DNA of 64,000 nucleotides from Amaurobius ferox (taxonomy: Eukaryota > Arthropoda > Arachnida > Araneae > Amaurobiidae): NCBI GenBank assembly GCA_951213105.1, contig OX578142.1, forward strand, positions 122,926,231-122,990,230, in the 5' to 3' direction. Below are positions 1-11,100 of the stretch, one piece after another. The position numbers and the translations under genes were made by a program. The notes beneath the pieces were generated by a model. The model was not told the DNA's origin. It made no database searches and was given only the letters and a program-made list of their open reading frames with translations. Numbering within the stretch: position 1 is the first letter of the stretch; each line of letters begins with the position of its first letter.

Positions 1-388
1 GCGGTAGGTGAGTAACGTATAGATCACCCTGGTGCTGATTAGATTTTGGTATGATTCAGTAAAAAATAACCTGCCTTTTTCTGCAGAATGGCCCGCAAAA
101 ATTGTCAAAATCTAAACTAAAAAGCTACGTATGCTCAAATATATCCATTAAATGCTTGTTTAATACGTAATTTTTAACTAAGAAAAGAATAAGACCAACC
201 CCATTACACTAGGACTAGCCGTTCTCGAGATATTTTAGTTTTTTCGTATTTTCTCTACGCCATCTTTGAAAATAAGTCCAGTTATCAAATGAGAACGAAA
301 ATTGAATTAAAAGTGAATTAAATTTAATTAAAATTAAGATAACGTGAATATAAGTCTGCAGGGAAAGTCATGTGCTGCCCACATCAGA
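1..388 (+). mobile_element. HPN-1a element, left part outside window
   Basis: This is the body and right end of a non-coding repeat that recurs at 31171-32120 and in series at about 54010-57990. It contains the family landmarks: a gattagattttggta segment, a gaataagaccaacccca segment, an ccgttctcgagatatt segment, and the terminal block TGCAGG-GAAAGTCATGTGCTGCCCACATCAGA ending near 388. The hairpin end of the family is missing because the window begins inside the element. No protein is encoded; the short frames over its end are accidental. Confidence 0.75.
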
Positions 389-1403
389 TTTGTCTTTGTT
401 CTAATTGTGATTTACGTCACATTTTATTTCCACTGTACACCATTACTAAACGTTTACGTGCGAGTACTCTATTATGTACTGTCGGCCCCAAAAAAAATCC
501 GAATTCCGGGCGTTATTCTGGCATCTCAGGTCGTACAATGGAACAAAATGTATCATTAGATTCGCAATAAAGCTTGCTATAAGTAAATAAGCAAATCATT
601 TTGGTAAGGGGGAGCCTTCATATTAAACTTTTCGTCTACCCTATGAAAGGGTGCAGTAGGTTTTGTCTTCATATTTTCCGAAATAATCAGACTATTAAAC
701 TAATTCCGATTTTATATTGTGATACTAAATAACTCAAACAAAATGTATACCACTTTAAACACATTTAAGCACATCTTTAAACACATTTGTAACATTAATT
801 ATTAATTGTGAAAGTCATATTTGAAAACAAATCGATTTATTACTGTTGGAAACCTTGGTGTGAAAAATTTTTGTTTTTATTGAAATACAGACCTATATTC
901 AAATCTGCACCATTTTGATGTTTTTTGGGGACAATTTATCAATTGCTGATGGTAAATACTCATAAAAAAAGTCTGGACTCATGGCATTTGTGCTCAGACA
1001 TTGTTATTGCATTTGTGTTAGAAAAATGTCCATAATTTTAAGTGTAATGACAAATTTGAAAATCGTTTCACTTTAAATCCACTTTTTCTACATATCTTTC
1101 TCGTTATATAACGTGACGTTCAATATTATTCAAGTTCTTTGCATAAAGTCGTTTTAATTTCAAATTTCATTCAAAAGTTGAAATCAACAACAATAAATGA
1201 TGAAATTGCAGATTAAACTAAATACATATATTTCTTTATCGTGAGGAATGATTTTGAATAATATGTAGGCCAATATTAAATTTGCATACTTGGGACTTCA
1301 TGTAGTGTACAGTAGATTTGGGTTATCTCATTGAAAATATAATTCATAATTTAAATTTTTAAGATATATTTAGAAGATATAAAGGTGACTGGGAAGTACA
1401 TTA
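389..1403. other. Unassigned AT-rich DNA
   Basis: About 1 kb with no frame, RNA gene or repeat that I can place. Composition is strongly AT-rich with scattered short homopolymer runs. It separates two HPN-1 copies of different subfamilies. Confidence 0.5.
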
Positions 1404-1535
1404 TTACTTTCCTTATATACATAATGTATAAGGAAAGTATTGTGACGGGGTCGAAAATTCGAATTCGAGTTTTCGACGGGAGAGCGCACTTCACGCATCT
1501 CTGATCACGAATCAAACATTTTTGAGGGGATGTCA

Positions 1536-1566
<31 letters not shown>

Positions 1567-2346
1567 TGTGAAAGTATGTGTGTGGGTATGTGTGAGCCTG
1601 TGGAGACGATATCTCACGAAAGAATGGAGCGATTCGAATGAAATTTGGTACAAAAATCACAATCCGTGAATACTGGAAGCTTATTGTTTTTAAACACAAT
1701 CGAATGTTCAGAACTGCCCTAAATTTTCGAGTAAAATTTTGAAAAAATCATCAAAAAATCAAAACCTTTAATAAAGTTACGCAAATATACGTTTCTTACG
1801 TAATTTTTCCTTAGAAAACGATTGACATAAACTTTAGAACGCTAACATGATCCGTTCTCGAGATATTGCACATATTTCAAATAAATTTGTCAAAAAATAC
1901 CATAAATTAAAAAAATATATTAACTGTTGAGAAACATGTTCACTTTTCATATATGATATCCTGCGATAGAATTTGTGACATCATTCTCGTGGATCTAGCT
2001 TGTTCCATTCATGAGAAAAGTTACTTTAAGTAATACTTTTGTATTTGAACGCCAATAGTTATTTATCTGCTGTAAGAATAGCATATTTCTCCGCCCATAA
2101 CGCTTGGCGAGAATTTTGGCGGAATGTCGCCAACTTGGCGACTTTTTAAATGTTGCCAAATAAACGAAAATCTCGCCAAATAGATAAAAATAACGCTAAA
2201 TCAATGAAAATGACGAGTAATTGAAGAAAATTCAATATCTTGGAAAGAATATAAGTATCTACTATAAGAATAACATTTTCTTTTAACTGTAAAAGTAGTA
2301 AATTCATTGCATAATATAAGGAAAGTCATGTGTTGCCCACAGCAGA
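1404..2346 (+). mobile_element. HPN-1b element, near complete
   Basis: The left end is a hairpin: TTACTTTCCTTATATAC followed by its near complement GTATAAGGAAAGTA. The block gacggggtcgaaaattcg and the frame-breaking TG microsatellite (1535-1592) follow. The right end is TATAAGGAAAGTCATGTG plus TTGCCCACAGCAGA. The 12-nt word ACTTTCCTTATA at the hairpin is the inverted counterpart of TATAAGGAAAGT 20 nt inside the other end. Around 2089-2215 sits a degenerate series of TTGGCGA/TCGCCAA words with spacing near 21 nt. No coding capacity is visible. I interpret it as a non-autonomous Helitron2-like (HINE) element; a different class of hairpin-ended element is possible. Confidence 0.7.
1535..1592 (+). 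repeat. TG microsatellite inside HPN-1b
   Basis: A TG dinucleotide run with a few interruptions lies about 130 bp from the hairpin end. Equivalent runs occur at the same place in other HPN-1 copies (8726-8860 as CA, 9187-9221, 42035-42155), so it belongs to the element. Confidence 0.9.
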
Positions 2347-3479
2347 TTTTTTTATGTAAATTTTATATTTTATAGCTATGTTTGAAGCTAAGCTTTTCTA
2401 TAAAATATTAGTGACAGGTAGTTTTGGAGATCCGCTTCTATAGCGTGGGAATTATTTTGACAGAATACCGACCTTGTCCGCAGCTTGATAGATTCTATGC
2501 CGCGGCGCATTCAAGAAATTATTGACAGAAACGGCCACCTTACGTCTTATTGAGTTGTAATATTTTATGTATATATTAGCGATGATAATAAGTTGTATTG
2601 AATTAAATAGTATTGAGCTTTTCTGTATTTATTAATCAATATTTTAAGTTTGTTTTTTAGTTTGTTTAAAATGTCTGTTAATATGCTTGTGCCAAGCTCA
2701 AAAAAAAAAAAAGAAAAAAAGAGTTTTGATATCGTTTAATATTTTAATGCTATACGCATTTGTGTGCTAGAAAAATGAATAAAAATAGTCATAGAAATAT
2801 TATAGAATTTCTAATTTAATCAGTCTATGTAGAAATTAAAAATAACTTTTGGATGTAAATACATTTTGATAAAATTTGGAATAAAATGCTATATATTTTC
2901 AGCTAACTTTTTGAGGAAAATTAATTAGCGGCCCCAAAGGTGCTAAATTCAGTGGCTTCAATGAATATCGTTTCTTGTCAACCAAATTTATTATTTTGTG
3001 AGAAAGTCCTATTTTGAACGCAGCCAAACTTTTAATCAAATAGGGGTTTCATAAAGTGATTATATGCTGCATTCTGGTGTGAGAGTTTTTGTTGTATGAG
3101 AATCATTATAAACATTTTTCATAAATAATTAAATAACAAGAAAAAAATGAAACAGGTGAAATACGATGGCTGTTCTTACCGGGATTTACAGTTTTCAGTC
3201 ATCGGGACCCAAATTTCAAATTATCACATGAAAGCATATGTTCTCAGATATCCACAATTCACATTTGGCCAGAAGACTAAAGTAATGAAGACTATGTCTT
3301 TCGGCTCACTGGAAAACCGGCAATATGTAGAATTCGTAACTGGTAGTAAATCTCCTGTTAAGAAGTTTCATGTTTTGTAAGTGTGTTTTTTAGAAGAAAA
3401 CATGCAAGTTTTCTGTCTGTTTCAATTTCTTTGCAAGTGTAATGTTGTTTTCCCTTATTCACCCTGTTGACCATGTCAG
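2347..3479. other. Unassigned AT-rich DNA with one short ORF
   Basis: No recognised repeat. A poly-A rich tract lies at about 2700-2721. A 77-codon open frame runs 3147-3380 on the plus strand (begins MKQVKYDGCSY, ends KKFHVL). It has no low-complexity bias and is not part of any repeat I see, but it resembles no family I know and has no recognisable splice context, so I do not call it a gene. Confidence 0.4.
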
Positions 3480-3615
3480 ATGTGCCTAAAATAACAATAA
3501 AATAATTAGAAGAATGTAATTAGCAACCACCCCATTTAAAAATCTGGGGTTTTGGGGTAAATTCCATACACTCTACTCATCCGGAAAGTATCAACTTAAT
3601 TTTATTTTTAAATCG
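3480..3615 (+). repeat. Dispersed repeat pair, copy 1
   Basis: The stretch beginning aaaataacaataaaataatt and continuing through the atttaaaaat-ctggggttttggggtaaatt region and the ggaaagtatcaac region has a diverged partner at about 7370-7490 in the same orientation. Non-coding. The class is unknown; it lies directly upstream of a SINE-C relic, so it may be part of a composite element. Confidence 0.55.
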
Positions 3616-3639
3616 GTTCGGCATATTGCAGAGTCCAAT

Positions 3640-3750
3640 TTGACTATAAGAACTTGCAATTTCGTCCCAGTAGCCAAAGGTAGAGCATCTGCTGGCCAGT
3701 ACGAAGATCCGTGCTTCGATTCCGGGTGGGGTAGCAAGATTTTTTAGAAT
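3640..3750 (+). mobile_element. SINE-C (tRNA-derived), relic 1
   Basis: A tRNA-like head is visible: gtagccaaaggtagagcatc resembles an A box and D arm, and tgcttcgattccgggt fits a B box (GNTTCGANNCC). It is followed by a ggggtagcaagattttttag tail. A diverged second copy with the same tail is at 4020-4125. Acceptor-stem pairing is poor, which argues against a functional tRNA. Confidence 0.55.
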
Positions 3751-4019
3751 GACACCCGAACAAATCAACCCTATAGGTTAGTGCAAATATGCTGAAAGCC
3801 CGATAGTGACCCTAGTACGACTAGCAGGAATTCAGTGGATTCTGCTATATTGAGCGCTGATTTCAAATCGGGAGGTAAACGACACGCAGGAAGTTAACCT
3901 GGAGAATAAAAATGGCAGCAGGAGTATAAGCTGAGGTAAAAATAGCAGGAAGTTTTCAGTAAATTTGCAGTTGCATGTCAATCTGACATTAGAGGGTGTA
4001 AAATACAAAGATTGCTTCG

Positions 4020-4125
4020 TTGATAAGAGCTTGCAATTCCGTTCGAGTAGCTGAACGCAGAGTGTTGGCTGGCCAGTTCAGAGATCCGTGGTTCATTTTC
4101 CGGTTGGGGCAGCAAGGTTCTTTAC
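4020..4125 (+). mobile_element. SINE-C (tRNA-derived), relic 2
   Basis: Second copy of the 3640-3750 sequence, sharing gagcttgcaattccgt, gtagctgaacgcagagtg, gctggccagt, gatccgtg and ggggcagcaaggttcttt. The B-box region is more decayed here (ggttcattttccgg), so this copy is probably inactive. Confidence 0.5.
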
Positions 4126-4749
4126 AATATTCCCAGAAATTGACTAACGAAGGATGGCTTGTGTTTTAAATAAATATATTATTGTGTGAGACCAGATTAC
4201 ACGTAGACATGTGTATGTGATTATTTATTATATCTAACAGCCCAGACAAAGGCTCCAGTCTACTTAACGCCAGTTTTACAGCGGCTTTGTTCCGAGAGGT
4301 CAGAAAAGTCATAAACAAGAAAGATCAATCATGCATAAGCATTGATTATGAAACACTTTCCAACTGAAATGTAATTTCATTTAAAAATTTCTAAAATGTG
4401 ATTCATTCAGTGGTAATATCTTTTACATTATCACAGTACTACAGTAATTTATTATACTTAAATATTTAAAACTGTATCGAAATATAAATCATCTGATTCT
4501 TTATGCAAAATCAATGAATATTTCATTCATATAACTTGTATTCCAGACTCCAGAGCTAAATAATTTTGTGTGAAAAAAATTCAGCAATTCTTATGTAATT
4601 CATCTTATAATCGCTTGAGATATTTGCATTCTGCATATGTTAAAATTAGGCTTCCTTGAAGAAATAATAAAAGTTTAGGGATCATTTAAAATCACAACTA
4701 TTGTAATTGCATAGGCACGGAATTTAGATACACAGATAATACACAGATA

Positions 4750-5592
4750 ATATATATGTGTATGTGTATGTACTCAAAGTATTGGAATCGTGCCGAAGAT
4801 CGGAACTCGAATTTTCAAAGTATCTACACGTTTTGGGACTTCTAGAACACGAAAAAACTACTTTTAAGAAGACGTCTGTGTGTGTAAGGGTGTATCTGTG
4901 TATGTTTCTGCGTGTCTGTGTGGATATTACATCCACTCTAATTGAAAAACTAATGGACCGAATTTCATACAATTTGGTAGGTATGTTTTTTGTGGGAAAT
5001 CCTGATGTTCATTAGATTATAGTACGATTCGTAATAAAAGAATCTGCCTTCTTTGCGAAATGGCCGCAGAAATTGCCTTTATCCACTCTAGCTAAAAACT
5101 AATGAACCAAATTTAACAAAATTTGGAGTATAATATTTCAATAACCTACAAGTGATTTATATACCAAATTTAACAAAATTTTGTATATAAATCATTTGTA
5201 GGTTATTCTACTACGATTCGGGAAAAAGGAACGGGCTATTTTTGCGAAATGGCCAGCAAAAATCGTTATATATAAAAATAAAAGACTACGTGTGCTCAAT
5301 TATATCAATTAAATTCCTATTTTATATGTGATTTTTGACAACAAAAAGAATAAGACTAACCCCATTACTCTAGGACTAGCCGTTCTTGAGATATTTTAGT
5401 TTTTTCGCGTTTTCGCTACGCCACCTTTGACAATAAGTCTAGCTATCAAATTAGAACCAAATTTAAGTTTAACGTGTAAATTCAATGTCATTTAAAATAC
5501 TTATGTTGTGCAGATAAACTCAAATTATCATTGAATAAATAAAGAGAACGAATATGAGTCTGCAGAGAAAGACATGTGCTGTCCACATCAGA
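4750..5592 (+). mobile_element. HPN-1a passenger nested in HPN-2
   Basis: The stretch from about tactcaaagtattggaatc to the TGCTGTCCACATCAGA terminus at 5592 is an HPN-1a body. Its hairpin end has decayed to a TATATGTG run. The same passenger occupies the same place in the other two full HPN-2 copies, so it was inserted before those copies spread. The open frames on both strands at 4724-5015 are by-products of this sequence. Confidence 0.65.
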
Positions 5593-6298
5593 ATTTTTAA
5601 CAATATTACACCAATGATTTATAGAAGTGAACGGGGATTATTTTCAGGCCATTTCGAAAAAAATGTATGATCTATATTTAAAGATCCATCAAATTTTTGT
5701 CGAATAAAATGTTCAACAAATTTAAGCTGTGTACCAAATTTTAACTCTCTAGGACGTAGGAAAGTGCATTTAAAATGCCATCAATTAAATTTATCATGAA
5801 GAGTTATATAAAATGTAAAAAAAATAAAAAATTGTTATCTACCAAATTTATTTTAAAATATGAAGCCACTCCCATATGCAAAACGTTTAAATAAATGGAG
5901 AGATATTTATTATATAATATCTCTCTCTTTTCTTTCTGGAAGATATCCCAAAGTCAGAATTTAATTGAATTTGTTTTTTTCCCTATATTAAATAATTTTT
6001 TTAATTAAAAAACTACTTAACATATTTTACTGAATTTTTTTTTATATATTCTATGGGATAATGTGAATATTTCCTAAAAATTTCGAAGCAATTCGTGAAT
6101 TTTAAATTTACTTAAAAAATGTTTGAAAAATTAGGTCCCATAGGGTTCAATGTATTTCATTTTTTCAACCCGGGTTCAATAAAAAACTAATTGGGTGATA
6201 TTATTTATTTATATTCCCATAGGTCCTACAGACCGTCTGAACAACATACTAAAATTTCATTTTGATAAACTCATTTTTACGGCAGTTATCGTGCTAAC

Positions 6299-6299
6299 G

Positions 6300-6365
<66 letters not shown>
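6299..6365 (+). repeat. GACA microsatellite of HPN-2
   Basis: About sixteen tandem GACA units immediately before the terminal hairpin of HPN-2. The copies at 25095-25150 and 57638-57662 carry fewer units, so the tract length varies between copies of one element. Confidence 0.9.
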
Positions 6366-6410
6366 ATGAACAAAGTCATAAACACTTTTCAACTTTGTTG
6401 TAAAGTGTTA

Positions 6411-7369
6411 AAAAGGAGGCTAAAGTGAATCCACGGGATTTGTTCAAAGTTAAACCAATATGGAAGATGTGTTGTCGCATCGTCCTGAGGTCAACCTATG
6501 ATAGCCGGAGAGGCGTATCAGACCTCAGGCGAAAAGAGGTGCCAACTGAGAGAAGGTTCTACAGATTGAGATATATAAAAAATACAGATCAGTAATGTGC
6601 AGAGTAGTAAGAGATTCAGATATGTAAAAATTACAGAACAGATCAGTAATGTAGTCAGAGATGTAAGATACAGTTGGAGGAAATAGTTGGAGATAGCAAC
6701 TAGAGTCGATAGTAGACAGGCAAAAAGTTCTACAGAGATGAATGACAGGTGCAACAGGCGAGATGCGGATATGCATCAATAAGAGGCCATCGTCACAGAG
6801 ATGGTAAAACAAACAAGCTTCGATTATCAATTGAATGCAGGCCAAACGTCTAAAGACAACAAGAAGGTATGTGCTTGAAAACATTTATAAAAGGTTATAT
6901 TCAGTTTAGGAATTTTTGTATGCCTGGTCTCACATGTCCAATCTCCTCCTTAAATGCATGTGCTAATTAATGTTGTAATTAATTTAATAATGGATATAAT
7001 GCTCTCAATAAATAATGTTAATTTGAAGTTAAAATGGGTGCAGTTAATTGCGTGTAGTATATGTTAATGTATTCTATACCAGTAACTCGCACTAAAGGTA
7101 ATATGGTGGGTTTTATATGCAGTACAATGCAATGTTATACGCCTTACGATCAACGACCACGTTTAATTATGGGTAATTTAATAATTCTAAAATCCAACAT
7201 AAAGTTTCTCTTTTATTCAGCACAACATATTTTATGAGAGAAAGGCAAACACTTTTCCAAAATAATATTTTTTAACGAATGTAAAATTGCGAGATCCAAA
7301 TCCCATATCTTCTGTTACTCCGCAGACGCTTTTACAAGTATGCCACAAAGACCACTGGAAATGAGAATA
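6411..7369. other. Unassigned DNA with a short internal duplication
   Basis: The 6430-6890 part is less AT-rich than its surroundings and contains two diverged copies of a segment around cagatcagtaatgt (about 6570-6610 and 6635-6670). It ends with aagaaggtatgtg near 6865, which fits a splice-donor consensus, but no coding frame leads into it. The open frames here (minus strand 6518-6884) do not resemble known proteins. 6890-7369 shows nothing further. Confidence 0.35.
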
Positions 7370-7490
7370 AAATAACAATAAAATAATTCGAAGAATAAAT
7401 CTACCTCTTCATTTAAAAATTTGAGATTATGGTGGGAAATTTTTATATACTCCTACGGAAAATATCAGCCTTTTCAAACAAAATAGTCAT
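7370..7490 (+). repeat. Dispersed repeat pair, copy 2
   Basis: Diverged copy of 3480-3615, sharing aaaataacaataaaataatt, the catttaaaaat segment and the ggaaaatatcagc segment. Non-coding, class unknown. Confidence 0.5.
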
Positions 7491-7809
7491 TTTGATTACA
7501 GGATCGATACAGATTCTCAGAAATTGAAAGAAAAAACAACGGGTCTTGTTTTAGATTTATATATGTTCGTTCTGCGAATTTTTTAATAATGTACTGTAAT
7601 ATAGAGAGAAGGCCGAATATTATTATTTTTGCATTAACTCAGCTAATCTATTTCGTTCAATAAGTAAAATACTTTGTGTAAAGGATAAAGAAAACTTAAG
7701 CAACCTAATTCAGCACAAATGAATATTGAATGCAGCATATAGCTGTTTCGAAGATACGGTGGATCCCCTTCTTCAATGCTAAACATAACAGCCATTCCGG
7801 AGTAAAATA

Positions 7810-8986
7810 TCTGATGTAGGTAGCACATGACTATATGTATAACACAATGTATGACTTTGTATAATACAATGAATTTACTTCTTTCATAGTGAAAAAATAA
7901 TGTATAAGATCCACGGCACATCGTTTTTAATGTTGAATTGTACAATGGCCGCTTTTCCATATGTCATCATGTAAAACTATTTAGAAGTATTCAATTATCT
8001 TTCTCACAACTCTACATTAATAATTATCAATACTGATAGCATCAATAAAGTCAATCAGCATATATCAGCAATCAGTATATATATTATAATAATTAGTTTA
8101 TCAATTTGGCGTCATTTTCGTTAAATTAGTGTTATTTTTACAATGTTAACGATATTTTCGACAATCTGGGGATGAAATATCACCAAGTTGGCGATATTTT
8201 GGCGATATGAGTCGCCAAATTTATCACCAGGCGTTATAGACTGTATTATAAATGAATGTTGGTGAATTGTTAGGTGTCAAAATACAAAAACATTACACCA
8301 TTACACAAAGTATCTTCTCTCGTGAATGAAAGAAACTAGATCCACGAGAATAATGTGGACAAATGTATCGTATAATATTATATATGAAAAGTGAACATAT
8401 TTCATAATAGTTAATACTTTTTTTAATTTTATGGGATTTTTTTTATAAATTTATTTGGAAAAGTTCAGTGTCTCAAAAGCGGCTCATGTCAAAGTTCTGA
8501 AATTTATGTCAATAGTTTTCGAATGAAAAATTACATAAGAAATTATTATTTACGTAACATTATTGAATGTTTTGAATTTTTGATGATTTTTCAAAATTTC
8601 ATTCATAAATTTGGGGGTCTTCATTACGTTTAAAACCAATAGGCTTTCAGTATTCACCGATTGTAATTTTTGTACAAAATTTTGTTCAAAAGGCTTCATT
8701 TGTCCGTGAGATATCGTATCCACAGACTCACGGACACACACATACACATACACACACACAGAAAGAGAGACACACATACAAACGCACACACATACACACA
8801 CACATACAAACGCACACACACACAGACACACATACACAGACACAGACACAGATATTACCTCAATAAACGTTTGATTTGAGTTCAGGGATTCTTGAAACGA
8901 GCTTTTCCTTCAAAAACTCGAATTCGAATTTTCGACCCAGTCACAATACTTTCTCTATACATTATACTATGTATATAGGGAAAGTA
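7810..8986 (-). mobile_element. HPN-1b element, minus strand
   Basis: Read on the minus strand, the hairpin end lies at 8948-8986 (CTTTCTCTATAC with GTATATAGGGAAAG), the CA/TG microsatellite at 8726-8860, a TTGGCGA/TCGCCAA-rich segment at about 8105-8235, and the far terminus TCTGATGTAGGTAGCACATG at 7810-7829. At about 1.18 kb it is the longest HPN-1b copy here. It forms the left arm of the inverted pair 7745-9715. Confidence 0.65.
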
Positions 8987-9053
8987 GAAAGATGAAATGG
9001 GCTCTGGGCTCAGAAGAAGTTTGTCTGGGCCTACGTTGAGCCCATTTCGTCTT

Positions 9054-9187
9054 TTTACTTTCCTTATATACATAGCATAATGTATAAGGAAAGTAATGTG
9101 ACGGGATCGAAAATTAGAGTTCGAGTTTTCGACGGGAGAGCACGTTTCAAGCATCTCTGAACACGAATCAAACAATTTTGAGATGAT

Positions 9188-9222
<35 letters not shown>

Positions 9223-9649
9223 TGTAAGTGTGTTCTTCTCTTCGTTTGTCTGTAACACTTGGTGATGTATTTGGCAAACTTGGCGAATAATTTAGCAAAG
9301 TATCGCCAACTTGGCGATACTTTGATACGCTCCAGATTGACGAAAATACCGTAAAAATTGCAAAAATGACCCCCAATTGAGGAATTAATTATTAAAATAT
9401 TTTAATATATGGACTATATCGCTTATTAGGGACATTTCCAATATTAATAATTATTAATTTAGAGTTTTGTGAAGTATAAATTAATTGGGTACTTTGAAAT
9501 AGCATTACTTGTTGTCATCCGGAAAATCGCCAAATGTACTACACAACGTTAAAAACACAGTACCGTGGATCTTATACATTATTTTTTGACTGTAAAAAGA
9601 GTAAATTCGTTGCATCATATAAGGAAAGTCATGTGTTGCCCACATCAGA
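9054..9649 (+). mobile_element. HPN-1b element, internally deleted
   Basis: The hairpin end is TTTACTTTCCTTATATAC with GTATAAGGAAAGTA, then gacgggatcgaaaatt, a TG run (9187-9221), a TTGGCGA-rich segment (9265-9330), and the terminus TATAAGGAAAGTCATGTG plus TTGCCCACATCAGA at 9649. At 596 bp it lacks most of the middle seen in 1404-2346. The subterminal words ACTTTCCTTATA and TATAAGGAAAGT are exact inverted partners. Confidence 0.7.
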
Positions 9650-9715
9650 AATGTTATTTCGGATTTGTGGTGTGTTTAGCATTAAAGAAAGGGATCCTCC
9701 ATACAGCAGCATGTT

Positions 9716-10404
9716 GCCTTGTATATCCATTTTGTTCTTAATAATGTTGCTGAAGTTTTCCTTTCATCTATTTTATTGTTTGATTTTTTCCGTTTCATGG
9801 CAGAAATTTTAAAATTTCGATATAGTACTTTATCAACCAAGTAGTCGATTATCGTCTGACTAATACCGTATAGATTTAAGCAAGAATAATTTTTTCCACG
9901 TTAATGGCTGTGGAATTATAATTCTAGATTAATTTTAACGTTTGAACTTTTGAATTCAATTTTCAAATAAAATTGGAGGATATTTTTATTTTCTTTTATA
10001 CTGTATATTTGAATTATCTGAAAAAAGATCACTGTTGATGTATCGCATTCTAACAATTTGTTTTAATATTTTCAGTTTGTATTCATTGATATCCAATTTC
10101 TATTAAATTTTATTAAAGGGATTAACGGTTTAGTCTCCATTATAAATTTGACAGGAAATGGGATTTTCTATAATACCACGTCTTTCTGCTCTGTCTAAAT
10201 AAAATATATAATCTACTTATAAATTATAATACACTTTTTAAAAGAATTTTTAATTTTGAAATGGTAATACATTTCCGAATATATGAATAAATACTCAATT
10301 TTACTTAAGTGCAGCGAATTATTACAAGTATTACGCTATTATTCCAGGTATTTTTCAAAATATAAGCCTCGCAATAGCACTTCAAAATGCTATTACGACT
10401 TACG
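9716..10404. other. Unassigned AT-rich DNA
   Basis: No frame, tRNA-like structure or shared repeat that I can identify. Acts as ordinary AT-rich spacer between the inverted pair and the extreme AT tract. Confidence 0.45.
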
Positions 10405-11100
10405 AGACTTAACTTAATTAATTAAATTAATTAAATGTTTTTTTAAAATTTAATTTAATTTAATTTATTTTATTTAATTATTTTATTTTTTTATAATATA
10501 TTATAATTTATATTATTATTTTATATATTATATTTATTATATAATTATATATATTATTATATAAAAATTTTATTATTACATTAATATTTTTATATTTATA
10601 TTATTATATTTCATATTATAATATTATAATATATTTTATTATATATTATAATTATATATATATGTATAATTATATAAATATATATATAATTATAAATTAT
10701 AATATTGTTGTTGTTGTTGTTGTCGTGTCCCTAATATTACATTTTTAAGGAAGAATGAGTGCACTGCTTCTGTTTAGTCTAATGACCCGGGGCACTCGAA
10801 GGTAGAAGTCTGACTTCTGCCCCAAATAAGACATTACAACATCCATGCCCGCAGGCGGGACTCGAACCCGCAATCTGGCAGCCGAGCCATCACGAGGAAA
10901 CGCCTGCCTCTTTGACCGCTCGGCCACCACATCGGCAAATTATAATATTATAATGTATAATAAATTATTTTATTTAATTATTTATTTTATTTTATTTAAT
11001 TTAATTTAAATTTAATTTAATTTAATTTAAATTTTAAAATTTAATTAATTAAAATTAAAAAAATGAATTAAATTAATTAAGTAATTAATTAATTCGAAGT
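10405..11100. repeat. Extreme AT low-complexity tract
   Basis: Two blocks of almost pure A/T (10405-10706 and 10937-11100), built from TTTAATT, TATTTTATT and TATAATATA words, are separated only by SINE-B. The outer parts are roughly inverted copies (ttaattaaattaattaaatg at one side and a similar complement at the other). Such tracts may be structure-prone or matrix-associated, but the sequence alone does not show a function. Confidence 0.8.
10707..10936 (-). mobile_element. SINE-B (tRNA-derived) with 13-bp target duplication
   Basis: On the minus strand the head carries an A box (TGGCCGAGCGG) and a B box (GGTTCGAGTCC) in a tRNA-like fold with an extended variable arm, like tRNA-Ser or tRNA-Leu. 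The body is unrelated to SINE-A, and the tail is a run of AAC repeats (GTT on the plus strand at 10707-10722). The 13-bp sequence AAATTATAATATT flanks it exactly at 10694-10706 and 10937-10949, the hallmark of LINE-mediated insertion. The 61-codon frame over it is accidental. Confidence 0.88.

Larger units (their letters stand above)
4315..6410 (+). mobile_element. HPN-2 element, full copy 1 (2.1 kb)
   Basis: A 2096-bp non-coding unit, nearly identical to 55653-57708 and to the reverse complement of 25049-27135. The left end is ACAAGAAAGATC, then an imperfect palindrome around TGCATAAGCA, then AACACTTTCCAAC. The right end has a GACA microsatellite (6299-6365) and a terminal hairpin, AACACTTT (6381-6388) pairing with AAAGTGTT (6402-6409), followed by A residues. 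The right-end word, read on the minus strand, AACACTTTACAAC, matches the left subterminal word in 12 of 13 positions. This asymmetric inverted repeat plus hairpin resembles Helitron2/HINE structure. About 840 bp of the middle is a nested HPN-1a relic. No transposase or replicase is encoded. Confidence 0.75.
7745..9715. repeat. Large inverted repeat (head-to-head HPN-1b pair)
   Basis: The left arm (7745-8990) and right arm (9040-9715) are inverted copies. Homology extends past the HPN-1b termini into about 65 bp of flank (gctaaacataac on the left against its complement with gtgtttagcat on the right) and inward to the centre, where gatgaaatgggctc and gagcccatttcgtc pair across a spacer of about 35 bp. 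The right arm has lost about half the internal sequence. The arms are diverged, so this is an old fold-back rather than a recent duplication. Confidence 0.65.

Noticed and set aside
1351..1699. Open frames rich in Thr-His repeats on the minus strand, also at 8882-9376 and 41822-42188
   Set aside because: They translate the TG/CA microsatellite inside HPN-1 copies; the frame is open because the dinucleotide has no stop in those phases.
4724..5015. Paired frames repeated at 26435-26726 and 56062-56353
   Set aside because: They are the HPN-1a passenger in three nearly identical HPN-2 copies; both strands are open and they include microsatellite sequence.
6860..6880. Splice donor aagaaggtatgtg as evidence of an exon at 6430-6868
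   Set aside because: A single consensus donor without coding potential, acceptor or conserved sequence is expected by chance in 64 kb.
10430..11060. AT tract as a replication origin or centromeric satellite
   Set aside because: It is low complexity without a regular unit, and sequence alone gives no evidence for either role.
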